Shown one piece after another: positions 35,852 to 47,600 of a DNA stretch of 64,000 nucleotides; position 1 is the stretch's first letter; each line of letters begins with the position of its first letter. A program made the translations under genes and the position numbers. The notes under the pieces are model-generated. The model made no database searches. It had not been told where the DNA came from and saw only the letters and a list, made by a program, of their open reading frames with translations. The stretch comes from Sipunculus nudus. Taxonomy: Eukaryota; Annelida; Sipuncula; Golfingiida; Sipunculidae. The stretch covers positions 51,910,558 to 51,974,557 of the forward strand of contig CM049310.1 in NCBI GenBank assembly GCA_026874595.1. Reading direction: 5' to 3'.

Positions 35852-37136
35852 TACTGTAGATTCAGAAATATTAGTTGGGATTTTATTTTCGTGGTTTTCG
35901 TGGATCAAGATAATCCACGAATTCATGATTCCAACGATAAAAAAATCACACGGTCAGAGGATATACGGTATCTCAACGGCAGCTGGTGGTCGACTTTATA
36001 TTTATAATTGTTACCGCTGGCTGAATTTTCAATAAAGATACAAAAATTGTTTATTACTTTTTTATGATTGTTTTTGATACAATCATTAAATGCACTGAAT
36101 TGCTTTTCGTAAATTACTATAAAAATACGGGATTTATAAATATTCTTTTGTCAATTAAATTATTTCCCCTAATATCGTACGAACACGGCCCCCTGATATC
36201 TTTACAATAAAACAATATCAAAGTATAATTTAAACTGAAAACGTATTTTCCTCTTATCAGCATTTCGGATGAAAAATTCAAGAACAATATCACATTTCTG
36301 TCGAGCAAAGCGGTAGTTCTGACACGCCAAGAACGGTACACAAGTTCCAATGTTCGTAACCATAGCTACCGAGGCACGGCTTTTTCGGAACCGGCCTTTT
36401 CAACCTTCTTTCAATAGATATTAAACGAGACTTACGCTACCTATTGGTCCAAAAGACAAGGGCCGTGTAAACTCATTTGCATTACCGCGATTACCGCGGG
36501 ACGCGAAAGAGCACTTATTCCGAATAAGGCGGTACTTTTTCCGAATATTGCCGATAGTGGTACATATATATGTTAGCGTAAGTAAGCGTCACCGAATACT
36601 ATTAGGCAAATTATTTCTTTATTATCTCCAAATATAGCTGACATGATGAATGACGAACGAACCGTGTCTCGTCTCACCGCCCCGTCAGGGATTAACAGGC
36701 GCCACGTGACTACCGCCTAGATAAAAAAAAAGTTAAAACCCTTCATGTGGACGGTCCCGTTTATTTTTTTTCCTCCGGTCAAGTGATGATTTACGTTTTC
36801 TGTTAACGTGGTGTGATCGGGTGTTATAACTGATAGCCGATGTATCGGGTGTTACAACTAACAGCCGATGTATCGCCGTCGGTCACGGCTGATTAATTCT
36901 TTGCTCCGTCGGGCGGAGCATGTTTGTTCAACACTGACCTGATTGACCGCGGAACAGCATCTGAGCCAAACCACCTGTGTACATCGGGCTCGTCTTCCTT
37001 GCGCATATGGAGGTATTAATAACCATAATTTTCTAAAGTTTTCTTTGTCTTTACACGAATTCAAATACCCCACGATATGCGTTTTGTACAAAAACCACGA
37101 AATTTTAATCCCACGATATTATCTGAATCTACAGTA
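35852..37136. mobile_element. Mutator-like terminal-inverted-repeat element, 1.28 kb
   Basis: The termini TACTGTAGATTCAGA and TCTGAATCTACAGTA are exact inverts, and the similarity continues for ~45 bp (GTGGGATT, TTTCGTGG). Flanks are TGCACGAAA (35843-35851) and TGCATGAAA (37137-37145), a 9-bp direct repeat with one mismatch. Nine-bp duplications with long TIRs suggest a Mutator-like origin. Just inside the left end CGTGGAT ... ATCCACG forms a hairpin. The core has a ~36-bp doublet (ATCGGGTGTTA...AGCCGATGT at about 36818-36872). No transposase. Confidence 0.75.
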
Positions 37137-37469
37137 TGCATGAAATACTCTATTGACAAAAGATAATGACGTGTATATATTAAATATGCTATTGTCCTAA
37201 ATTTCCTTATTCCATTAAGCCCGTACACGTCATATTCCTCGATAACCGCTAGGTTGAGTTATTGATCAAACAAAAATTAAATAAACTCTTCTTTTTGCTT
37301 TTTGAAATTCATAAGTAATACAATGTTCATGGTGAGCACATGATTTTTCGCTTGTAAATGGTATATTGCAATAATCAACCCACATTTCCACTGGCTTAAG
37401 GTGTAGACTTTGAAGAGACAGTAATCAGACATGGGCACGGGAATGTGTTTCTTCGTGCGCGTATACGCG

Positions 37470-37476
<7 letters not shown>

Positions 37477-37548
<72 letters not shown>
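37477..37548. repeat. (TA)n microsatellite
   Basis: Long uninterrupted TA run. Overlapping YIYIYI frames are artefacts. Confidence 0.95.
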
Positions 37549-37551
<3 letters not shown>

Positions 37552-37724
37552 TGAACTGGCAGAAATATACCACTTTACAGTTGAATCTGCAGGTCTTCCC
37601 AAAAAGATACTGGAGTAATGTCATTTTACCGGTGATCCCTGAGTTCACGCATACCCTATGCATAAAAAAAAGCCTACACGTACGCTGACGGATACATGGA
37701 AACAACACAGTTGATATTATATGA

Positions 37725-37860
37725 ACTATTGTTCAGCTTCACAGTTGCATTGGTTAAGCATTTACACGATTTGAACCAAGAACCTTCGAATCCATTACTC
37801 CGAGCATACATATGAGATTTTATATCAGACAGGAAATCTATAAATACCTTGAGACTACCC
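37725..37860 (-). mobile_element. Possible SINE-like tRNA-related fragment
   Basis: On the minus strand CTCGGAGTAATGGATTCG and GGTTCTTGGTTCAAATC are tRNA-like. No complete cloverleaf can be drawn. Confidence 0.3.
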
Positions 37861-37915
37861 ATAATGACAGCACTGGTATTTAGGAATCGTAGTACTCGAA
37901 GGGACTAAAACCAAC

Positions 37916-38142
37916 CAGGGGTAGATCCTGAAATTGTTGCTGTGGGGGGGGGGGGGGGGGTCTGATTCAGGCAGTGCCACGTAACATAATACATTTGGCC
38001 AAGGCTGAGTACGTTTATTGTATTTATCTATTTATATATTCACAACATGTTATATTTCATATATTTAGCTTTTTTTCTATTTATCTATTTTTAGGTGTGA
38101 AAGGGGAAACACCCCCACCCTTTCCATCTTGATCCATCCCTG
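37916..38142. mobile_element. Small hAT-like MITE (227 bp)
   Basis: The left end CAGGGGTAGATCCTG pairs with the right end GATCCATCCCTG. Flanking 8-mers AAACCAAC (37908-37915) and TAATCAAC (38143-38150) agree at six of eight positions, as expected for an aged 8-bp hAT duplication. A G-run near the left and CACCCCCACCC near the right extend the inverted relation. Confidence 0.6.
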
Positions 38143-38898
38143 TAATCAACATTAAAGTACATTGATATTTATCATAAATTTCTCTCTGTTGAACAAGCGG
38201 TCGTTGTCAGATATCTGAGTGAGAAATTTATAACGTTTTATCCACAAGCTTCACTTTTCACTCGCAGGAAATCATATTTCAAACATGGGTTACACAGTTC
38301 GGGTCGTGAACGAGGGAAACTTAGTGAGTTTTAGAAGACCGTTCTTGCTGTCTAGACAAAAAACGTTAAAATTAAATGCCAGGCGGCTCTGTATAGCGTG
38401 AACTGAAAAACAATCCATCTAGGTCTTACATGTCTTCGGTTGTACCGAAATACACCCAATCCTTTCAGGATGTTGACACTACAGGCCTTTCCCATTAAAT
38501 GCCTGGACTGCTTTTTTTTATTTTACACTTGAAAGGCGTGTGAACCGAGGGACCCTGAGTAAAACGTGAAAATTTATCTTGATGTCACCCTTGTCACACA
38601 GGTGGGATGAGAACGACTCGGAATGACAGTGCTTCTGTGGGATTCTTCATAAGTCAAGGGGAACGATAGAAAAAATATGATAAATCAGTAACTTGATGTG
38701 AGTAAGTTGAACTCGGTGTGGCGTCAGGAAATATGCTCATCCTGTCTACAACAGGGAGATCGATGTACATGGTTTCTTGTGGGCATGCCTTTTATTTATT
38801 AAACGTGTATTGTGTATATAAAAATGCATGCACACATTAACATTGATCAACGTCTAGTACATCTGTGCATGCACGATGAACTAACATTCACTTTATGG
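38143..38898. other. Intergenic, unassigned
   Basis: No gene or repeat recognised. Confidence 0.35.
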
Positions 38899-38899
38899 A

Positions 38900-39190
38900 C
38901 CGGCTTCTGTGGCTCAGGGTAGACGGGAAACCGTGAGTTCGAATCTCAGCAGAGGCGGTCAGATTTTTCACTTTTTGCTCCCACTCAGGGTGAGCGCTCT
39001 GCAGACTTAATGGGAAGGCCGTGTCTTACGGCTGTGTTTCACTCGCACAGGAGTGAACCTTTCGGGGGTTCCTCGGTGGTAGAACACAACAATGGGTCTG
39101 ATAGCAATTGGTGTGATAGCAATGATAACACACCCAGGGCCCGCAGTTGAAGTAGTCCCCGGGCCTGGTTAACATTAGGATATAAAATGG
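38900..39190 (+). mobile_element. tRNA-derived SINE
   Basis: A-box-like TGGCTCAGGGTAGACGG (from 38910) and B-box GAGTTCGAATCTC (38935-38947), followed by a body ending GGGCCCGCAG ... CCGGGCCTGGTTAACATTAGG. The 3' portion is repeated in inverted orientation at 51136-51237, which supports a dispersed family. The anticodon arm is missing, so it is not a functional tRNA. Confidence 0.6.
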
Positions 39191-39291
39191 GAGGAGGCGT
39201 GTGATACTGCCCTGTTGCGTAATCCGAAACCTGAATGGAATATTGCAGATGAACTGCAGATGTACATATACCTAGATTTAATCTATCATTT

Positions 39292-40083
39292 AGCCTCCCC
39301 TGCTTGGGGAGGCTTATTGATTCCCTACGGTATTTTTTTCTTTTTAAATTCTTTTTCTTCTTCTTCTTCCAGACATTCCTTTGCGACCACAATATTTCAA
39401 GATTTGCTGGGCCAATCATAATGTCACTTCATATTTTTACTTACCAGGTCGGAAATAACACCTAATTAGTTTTCTATTCGCTCGCTCATAACCGTAATCT
39501 GATTCGTACAAAACGTTGTCCATACCTTGAGAGTACTCCACTGACAAGTTGATTAACTTTCGGGGTTTATCTGTGCATATTAAGTAGGTCCTTTGCATAA
39601 TTATGTAAATCAGCCATGTGTTAATTTGTCAATTTTATCAAATTCTCAAGTCTATCCATTACATGTTTGAAAATGTAACTCTTTTTCAGTGAAGACATGA
39701 TTCTTATGAATGCTAATGAACTCTTGTACATTCTTATGCCTAATTAGCATGTTTATGCCTGTTTTGCATATTAATTTCCTCCCCACATGTACTTGCTTGC
39801 CACCTTGATTAGCTGGACCAATCAGGCTTTAACTTCATATGTGTACTTACTAAGTATGAGGTAACACCTGATTAGATTTTGAAAGTCGTCTCAACAATTT
39901 TATCAAATTCCCAAGTCTATCCATTACATGTTTGAACATGTAACACTTTTTCACGGAGGACATAATTCTAATGCTTACTGATGCACCCATTTGCATATTT
40001 ATGTTTAGCATGGCATGTCATGTAGTTTTCCAATATTCCTAGAACCAGAAACCTATACTTTTAAGCTGGTGGCAGGGGAGGCT
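39292..40083 (+). mobile_element. Non-autonomous element with GCCTCCCCTGC termini
   Basis: The left end AGCCTCCCC-TGCTT-GGGGAGGCT is a perfect 9-bp hairpin (39292-39314). The right end GCAGGGGAGGCT (40072-40083) inverts the left arm. Inside, CAATTTTATCAAATTC...CCATTACATGTTTGAA occurs at 39631 and 39895, and GCTGGNCCAATCA occurs at 39408 and 39811, indicating an internal duplication. No coding capacity. Confidence 0.6.
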
Positions 40084-40195
40084 TGAATTTGCTTGCGAAT
40101 TCTACTATATCTAGCTAAAAATTTTAGGCGGTTACCTCCAACGACAAAAAAATATAAATAAGAAAACATTTTTTTTATGTGTTCTTTTTATGTAA

Positions 40196-40470
40196 TCAAT
40201 GCTGGTGGAGTGTGGTAACATAGTGGTTAGTATGCTCTTCCTGTGACCGCAAGGTTGAGGATTCGCGTTCAGCTCAGACTGCTTTCCTCGCTGAGACTTT
40301 GGAGTTTTGGTCATAGGCGGCAGGCCATACATTGTGGGACGATGAATCCGTCTAGCGTCCAGGATGGCAACTTTGGTTGAATTCTCTCCTGGGGCCCGAG
40401 AAAATCTACAAGAATGACAAGGCCTTCCTGAGGAAGGCCAAGTTTAAATCTTGATGACACTGACATAGTC
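40196..40470 (+). mobile_element. Possible SINE-like segment
   Basis: TAACATAGTGGTTAGTATGC and GAGGATTCGCGTTC resemble A- and B-box positions of tRNA-derived SINEs, followed by a non-coding body with GGGGCCCGAGA and AAGGCCTTCCTGAGG. A single copy in this window, so weak. Confidence 0.35.
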
Positions 40471-41499
40471 TGTGATATCAGACCCTACAGGTTTATGTTT
40501 TACCATTTAAAACCTGAGATCCTTGGTATTCTTTCTGCAGCTATGTGAATAATGCCCGCACGATTAATTTCCGACGAATGTGAAGGGAAACAGTGAGAAT
40601 AAAAAAAGAGATGGACGGCGGTACATTATAGAGAATGATCCAGTTTAACAAGTTAATGTAAAAAAGTAAGGGAGATCGGAGGCCACTTTTATTCCCCGAC
40701 CTCAAAAATGCGCCCCTGGGTCACCGAATCATTAGAAAATGTCGAAAACTAGTTCATTGCGCTGCTCTAAGACTTGCCAATGTCCCAAAAATCATCCTTG
40801 CATGTTCTCTTGAATATTTATAAATGACCATTAGGAGTGATCAGGAGACGTGTATATCATAGAATGTGATCCACGTCTGGTTCACTGAAATCTTGCGAAA
40901 TAAATCAACAGTAAATTTAATAATGACAGCAAATAACCCCTCCCTAGCTTAAGTAATTCCCACCGCGTCACTGACCCACTCTTAATGCCTAGATTTATAT
41001 AAGAAACAAACGGGGCAGCACTTATGTGCCGCTGAAAGCTTATAGATGATATCGACTGGTGTCATACTGACTGGATTTTGAAACCTTTACGTATCCTCTA
41101 GAAAACGTTTGGATTAGAACTAAACTGGATTCATTCTGTCTAATATATCAGCTGTACCAAGTTAGCCCGGAGCCCACTAATCAGCTGAGCGGTGAGTGTA
41201 ATATTTATGCTTCCTCTGGTTTGTTATGACTGCCTGGCACATAACCGTGACGTTTTTGTCTCCCTTACGCTGAATACATACGTGGATTATAGAGTTTCTT
41301 TCTTGAGGAATTACCTCTGCGTATGCTGGCCGTCCACAACAATTTATCCAGGGCTTTAATTTCCTGGATTACTCTAAAATAGAAGTGAAAGGGATATTGA
41401 GGAAAGAAGAAATCTTAGCAGGAAAAGAGGCTCATTATAAAACCACGTACACGTAAAACAGTGTACGTTTTTCTTAAAAGAAATCTGTACTTGAACAGG

Positions 41500-41502
<3 letters not shown>
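40471..41502. other. Intergenic, unassigned
   Basis: No gene or repeat recognised before the (TA)n run. Confidence 0.35.

Positions 41503-41574
<72 letters not shown>
41503..41574. repeat. (TA)n microsatellite, left flank of the Penelope-like fragment
   Basis: Uninterrupted TA run abutting the first terminal repeat of the element at 41575. Confidence 0.95.
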
Positions 41575-41578
<4 letters not shown>

Positions 41579-42211
41579 AGTTCAAGACTTTAAACAAAAT
41601 GGGTTTTACAACGTTGTTTCGTAAGGGCCGTAGGTCTTCACTCTTCGGAAACCCATCATGAAGTGTGCCAGGTATTAAGTTTTAAATGTTTGATCTGGCG
41701 CATGCGTTGTTAGCAAGGAGGTGTTTCGCCCTGTGTCTGCATGTGCTCGCGAGTTCGTTTCTTTTGTTTAGTGTTGACAATAGGGGTCTGTATATTATGA
41801 AGAATTTTTCTTCCAGTCAGGGATTACAGGATTTGTTAGTCGTGGAGTATGGTTTTGCTTTGCTTATAATCTTCCATTGTATTGATCGTTGCCTATGGAT
41901 GCCTTTCAGTCTCCAAATGTATTCGCTGAGTGTTGTTCTGTTACGTTTGTTTACATTCCTGAAGCTTGTGACGTGGGCATTGTACCGCGTTTTAAAAGTA
42001 TTTTCTGTCAGTCCAATGTATGTTTCTGGTCTCAGGTTGTCCTTGCGTGTCACAGTAGCCTGGTATACTATATTTTTGATGAGTATAGTTCAAGACTTTA
42101 ACCTACATGGGTTTTACAACGTTGTTTCGTAAGGGCCGTAGGTCCTCACTCTTCGGAAACCCATCATGAAGTGTGCCCGGTATTAAAATTTTTGAATGTT
42201 TGATCTGGCGC

Positions 42212-42213
<2 letters not shown>
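41575..42213 (-). mobile_element. Penelope-like retroelement remnant with two terminal repeats
   Basis: Direct repeats of ~130 bp (41575-41703 and 42083-42213), both starting GTATAGTTCAAGACTTTAA and ending TTTGATCTGGCGCAT, flank a minus-strand GIY-YIG endonuclease fragment. Outside both repeats are (TA)n runs. The reverse transcriptase domain expected upstream is absent: the second repeat takes its place. This fits the partial-tandem, pseudo-LTR organisation known for Penelope-like elements. Confidence 0.7.
41682..42090 (-). pseudogene. GIY-YIG endonuclease fragment of a Penelope-like element, one internal stop
   Basis: On the minus strand, after an in-frame TGA in the terminal repeat, the frame reads ILIKNIVYQATVTRKDN, ETYIGLTENTFKTRYNAHVT, SFRNVNKRNRTTLSEYIWRL and SIQWKIISKAKPYSTTNKSC. 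It meets a TGA at 41817-41819, then resumes in the same frame with [20 protein letters not shown] and [14 protein letters not shown] before TAA at 41682-41684. VYQATV, YIGLTENTF and the R/H spacing are typical of the GIY-YIG domain at the C-terminus of EN-containing Penelope-like elements. The internal stop and missing RT make it non-functional. Confidence 0.75.

Positions 42214-42271
<58 letters not shown>
42214..42271. repeat. (TA)n microsatellite, right flank of the Penelope-like fragment
   Basis: TA run directly abutting the second terminal repeat. Confidence 0.95.
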
Positions 42272-42272
<1 letters not shown>

Positions 42273-42436
42273 TAGTGTTATATAAGCGCTGAACGAATCA
42301 TACAGTGCTCCCTTAGCCTGATGCTAAGAGCTGATGCACAGAATTTATGACGAAAATGTTCATATCACGTGTTTTCATGCTGTCGCGATCGACAGTTGTG
42401 AAATGTTAAGGAACGATTGGCGACATCATTATGTAA

Positions 42437-42723
42437 TTACGTGCCGAAGCATTCAGCCAGGGTCAGCTGGGAGTGTATGGGATTATGATTATGTCTGCAT
42501 TTGGGAATGAGCTATGATCTTTTGTTGAGCCCTTGTGTCTTGGGGAACTTTAGGATTTGGACCATTTCTTCCAGGCAAAGATTCCACTTTCCACTGGGGA
42601 GATTTCTCGGGGGTGCGCGCATGAGGACCCTCATTGCGGGATCAGAGCTCATTTCCAATTGCAGACATAATCATAATCCCCATACACTCCCACCTGACCA
42701 TGGCTGATTGCTTCGGCACGTAA
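42437..42723. repeat. Long inverted repeat (about 83-bp arms, ~120-bp loop)
   Basis: The left arm 42437-42519 (TTACGTGCCGAAGCATTCAG ... ATGAGCTATGATC) is inverted at 42640-42723 (GATCAGAGCTCATTTCC ... GCTTCGGCACGTAA) with few mismatches. The loop is GC-richer and has no open frame of note. It could be a foldback or MITE element, or the locus of a hairpin RNA. Confidence 0.85.
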
Positions 42724-42750
42724 ATAATTCGGCACCAACCGAATTCCTTG

Positions 42751-42785
42751 TTTATGGTCAGTTTTCCTGGACAACTGACCATAAA
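42751..42785. repeat. Perfect 13-bp hairpin
   Basis: TTTATGGTCAGTT, nine-base loop, AACTGACCATAAA. It begins 27 bp after the long inverted repeat. Confidence 0.8.
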
Positions 42786-44130
42786 CGTACCGTACATTTG
42801 TTTCGTGAAATCAGATTTTGTGAGAGTAGGGAAAAGAACTTTTAAATTTTATAGACATTTATATATCCATTACATGGATCAAATAACAAACATTACATAT
42901 TGCACAAATATATTTCAATGAAGTTGAAAGAATTTTTTCTTAAATCAAATTAAAGTTACAATTCTTAATTCTTAATTCTTTAAACTGTCGTCATCGGCAG
43001 CACACTTACTTACCTAGTAATGTCTGACACACTCCCCGTCGGGACGGGCAATGTTTTAACCAAGCCTGTCTAGAGCTTGGTTGCTTATTTTTATCCGAAG
43101 TAAAGCAGGATTCACTCTTCATAAAAAGTGGCTTTTCGCTGCACCCAATCCTAAGACATCATATACATATGTAACATAGCAAATAAAACAAGGATTTAAA
43201 ACTTTACAGATAATGACACATACAATATCTGGATTTTTATCGGATGGCATATCAACATCCACTGGGTACTAAATATGAAACACTTTCACAAGCATCCATA
43301 GATATAAACATTCTGTAATGATCATCTGATCTTGGAAATCAGTATATTGATAGCTCGGTTTATACTAGTTCACATGAATTATCACGGTGGCAGGATGCAC
43401 CGAGGTTTCATTGCGTCTCGTATGGGGAACACGCAGTCGAATTGTCTTAGTCCACATAATCTGACCTCTGGTGATATATTAATTCACGGAACTACATGGT
43501 AGCACCAAAGTATTTGCCACCATTTTCTTCAATATCATTTATATTTTAACCATGATTATATAGGACATTAATATTAGCGGCACTTACATTCAATGCCCGT
43601 TCACTCCGTTCCCAAGACACAGTCGCGAAAATACATAGCTGAATGATAACACACTTGATGACATCACCTTTCCAGAATCTTATATGCTAACTGCTACTTG
43701 CACAGAAAACAACAACGACCTCGGCCTGGGTGTCAATGTACATTCTGCCATGAATACGACTTGCTCTATTCTATGCTAAATTAACTTGAATGAGTCCAAA
43801 GTACAAACTTAAACCTACTAACAACACAGTAATACAAGACAGCGGATCCGAGTTAAAAAGCAAACGGCGATGGTGTTTTTAACCTGTACATAAAATACAT
43901 TCCTCATGAATTCACAATTGACACTATAATAATACCCTGTCACGTGTACCGTGGAGGTTAGGTTTAACCCCGTGTTTGTTTTTGTTTGTTGACTGAATTG
44001 TTTATTTGACTATAAGCAGGATTACGTAAAGAATGATCATTTTAGTAGGTTTGTTTCATTTTTGTTTTATTTTAACATATTTATATAGAGTGACCCCTTC
44101 AAACAAGATTGTCTGATCTGCCACGGGTGA
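42786..44130. other. Intergenic, unassigned
   Basis: No gene or repeat recognised. Confidence 0.35.
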
Positions 44131-44240
44131 TATTAAACATGAAAATATATAACTATGACATCCAATGTAATATACACAAACGTGATATTACACATGAAAT
44201 ATATAACCATGACATGCAACGTAATATACAGGGCAATTAT
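44130..44240 (-). repeat. Short tandem in the LINE 3' tail
   Basis: Two ~54-bp copies containing CATGAAATATATAACCATGACAT and GTAATATACA. They lie just downstream of the LINE coding remnant on the minus strand, as in short tandem LINE 3' tails. Confidence 0.5.
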
Positions 44241-44289
44241 GAGTATGACATAAATATTGAATATAACAGAATATGAAATAGCATGCAAC

Positions 44290-44665
44290 AAATAAGATAT
44301 ACAGCACATAGGCGGTTTAGATTTATTACATGATACATTTTTAAAGGCCTTTAAGGAGGAACAATTTCTTTGAGATTCATTTAATGTGCTCCACAAAATA
44401 GGACTTCGGCATAAAAATGATTCCTTCAAGTAGTCTGTTCGAGGTTTGGGCATATATAATAGCTAATGCGCGTGTCATGTTGGATGACTTGGTGAGCATA
44501 AATGAACCGGTCGGTCATATAGGATGGACTTAGGTTATTCAGACATTTGAACATTAGGATGCGAGTCAGTAATTCATGCCTTTGTTCAGCTGATTGATGG
44601 TAACCTTGCTGGAGGTATACCCTTATCACGTAAATAATTACAAGACAAATCGTGCTATCATGCAT
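44290..44665 (-). pseudogene. Truncated LINE ORF2 C-terminus with frameshift
   Basis: Minus-strand residues QRHELLTRILMFKCLNNLSP, SYMTDRFIYAHQV and HDTR in one frame, then MPKPRTDYLKESF, LWSTLNESQRNCSSLKAFKN in another. This order matches the region following the reverse transcriptase in many non-LTR retrotransposon ORF2 proteins. The frame change lies near 44440. Upstream RT motifs are absent, so it is a 5'-truncated, dead copy. I cannot assign the clade. Confidence 0.65.
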
Positions 44666-44669
44666 GATT

Positions 44670-47600
44670 AGAAAATATCTAGCAATTGTACACTCGGATT
44701 AGATACAAGTAAATGACAAACGTGTAAATTATATTGTTAATGCACTTCCACAATAGTTGTGGAAAGAAATAGGACATTGAAAGTGGTTTAATGAAGTAAT
44801 AAACCTGTTGATAATCTGTACTTCGACAAGGTCCACCACCGGAGGCAATGGATAACGTTCGGGGTTACTGCTTAGGCGAAAGTTCATATAAGCTTCTCAC
44901 ACATCAATTTTAATATTTAGCAATTATAGAAAAAATCGTTGGTGAAATCTATGAAATAATGACATTTCGTTATTGCATTATTATCCACTTTATCGTTATT
45001 CAGCAGACCCTGGTCTTTCGACAGAGCATGAAGAAAATAACTAAAAAAGGAAGTACATGCCGGGTACATGATTAGTAGTTATCATGTAGCTTCTGGGTAA
45101 GATCGAGTGTTAATGATTTATTATCTATTATCGTGTTAACTATCATATGGAACTCTTTGCTAGAATATCATTGTTAGAACTCCTGACATAAATTAACAGT
45201 TATCTGTAATAACAGTAAAACAAGTTTTGTTTTTCTAAGCCAATATCATTAGGCTGTTCCATGGCGCCGCTTGTAGGCAAATACCATCAGGTCTACACAA
45301 GCCATGTAATATTTAAAAAAACAACCAACGATGGCGCTAGCTCCTGGGACATCTTGATTTTGCCCTGGTATTTGTTCACTGGTATAAGTAAACACACGGA
45401 GATATAGACGTTTTCATTAAAAGATATACTGCTTCCGTGTGTATATTACAATCTGCGTATATAGATAAAATCGTAATAATATATATACCCATTATGATCG
45501 TTTTCAGAATTTCATAAATATCACTATGGGAACATCGTCTGAAGGGACCTGTGTGCTAAAGTACATATTGAATCATAGTAGATGATTTATGGTCGCAGAT
45601 GTGGCAGTAACATATAGATAACAGGTCGAATACCTAGACCCATAATTTTATGTGTGTATGAATGCCGTATCCAGTGTCTAAAAAGTAATATAACTCTTTA
45701 ATTGACACGAAACAGGGACATTGGCAGCTGGTCCTGGAGGAGAAGAGTGGAAAAACGACATCACAAATATTACCATTTTTTAAGTACACCAGGTGGGACT
45801 GCAGCACCCTGAGGTTTTGCGTGGCTATATTTATGTTATTCTTTAATAATAATTTCTTCTTCTACAAATAAAGAGACCTGCATTTGCTCTTGATTTGAAA
45901 AGGAGACAAGCATTTGTCATTGACGTAACCATGTTGTAAATTAAACAATGAGAATCCGAAACATCAATAGTTCAAGGTCAATGGAAATATTCATATGAAA
46001 CAATAGAGACATTTGAAACTAGAAATCTGCTTTCTAAGGCCCATACACGCCTGTGTGTGTCTGTGTTCTTTTTTTCAGTTTTCCATTGGGGGGGGGGTGC
46101 ATATTTTCCCAATAATTGAACCCATCAGATGCACCTGTTAATGGGGTAGTAATTAAGTGAAAACCTTATGACCTAGATCTGAATAATGCTACTGGTCCCT
46201 TATTTAGCAAATTAAGGTTAGCAATATTAAAAACATTAAGCATATACTTCTGATTTGTTTAATAACTGATTTCAATAATATTAAGGAGAATATTTTTATG
46301 ACAGGACCGTTCATTTTAAGACAGAACAGTATACATTTCATATTTTCATTTATCACGCACTTATTTTATTATGAGCTCATCACTCTTAGATTTTGTTTAA
46401 TAAAAAAGATATATGTTGACATATCAAACAGATCAGCAACTAAGAAGTATTTCCTTAAGGACGGCAAATCAATATTCATCATGTTTGTCAAGAGCAATGA
46501 CAAAAAAGTCTCGGTTCTGAAATAGGTATTACAGGAACATGTGTCTAATGTTAATCCTTGTTTGATTGTAATATCATAAATCAAGATCTTAATGTTCCTG
46601 TTTGATCCGAGTTTGTCGTCTAAAGTGGCAATGCTTAAGACGATTTTAATAACGCTGACTGAAAGAGAGTTTTATAGGCACAGGAGAAATTCAGCAAAAC
46701 GATTAGATTAATAATTTCCGGTGGAAGCTGCAAAGACGTAAGACCATTTGGCAGCTCTCAAGATAAGCAATTTAAAATTTGTTTTCAATATCCTAATGGG
46801 TTTGTAATAAGATTATAAAATATAACTATAAACGTGTCATCTGCTCGTGTTCCATCTTTCCCTCATGTAGCACGCGTCTCCGTGACGGGGGCGCCTATTG
46901 CCTCAGTATTGTACGTATTGAGTAATTTTCAAAATTCTCTACGGTCCTCAATAAGATCTCACTTTACCAGATGAGGCGTGTTATTTTCAGAATGATTTAA
47001 GCATTAACCAGAGAGATTGCGAGCAGTTTCATCAGTTAGTGATGAAATAATCTTTCTGTTTTTGACCAGATTTATTTTTTGTTATTCCATTAGCGTATGC
47101 GCCGTGCTTAAAATGATCTGTAAACTATATTACCATTTAAGGTGGCAATAAATCGTTGTTACGCAACTCCTCTGAAGCCCGCCTACGGAAATTTTATTTT
47201 TGTAACTAAGTTTGGGAACGTAGCAAAGGGTGCCCAAGAGGACATTTTCGAAATTTATATATTAGAAACTACGCCAGTGTATATAGCGGGTGAATTCGTA
47301 CCTTAGAATCCCCTTCTCGGACAAACATTAGCCGAAGTCACGCGGACCTGTCCAATTCTAGAACGGGTAATACATAACAATACCTAATATAATGTTAAAA
47401 CACTTACTGTGTACATGTATGATTTATACTTATAATGGAACCACAGCTGCCTCGATTAATTTTAATTTTCATTTATAGACGAAAATGTCATACTGCAACA
47501 TCAGTATATCAGTAATCCCGAATATAAGGTTAAAACACTTACAATGTACATGTGTGATTTATGCTTATAATGTAACCACAGCTGCTTCACTTTAATTAAA

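Noticed and set aside
41686-42132. 148-codon plus-strand frame, the longest of its neighbourhood
   Set aside because: It is antisense to the Penelope-like GIY-YIG fragment, whose minus-strand residues are clearly recognisable.
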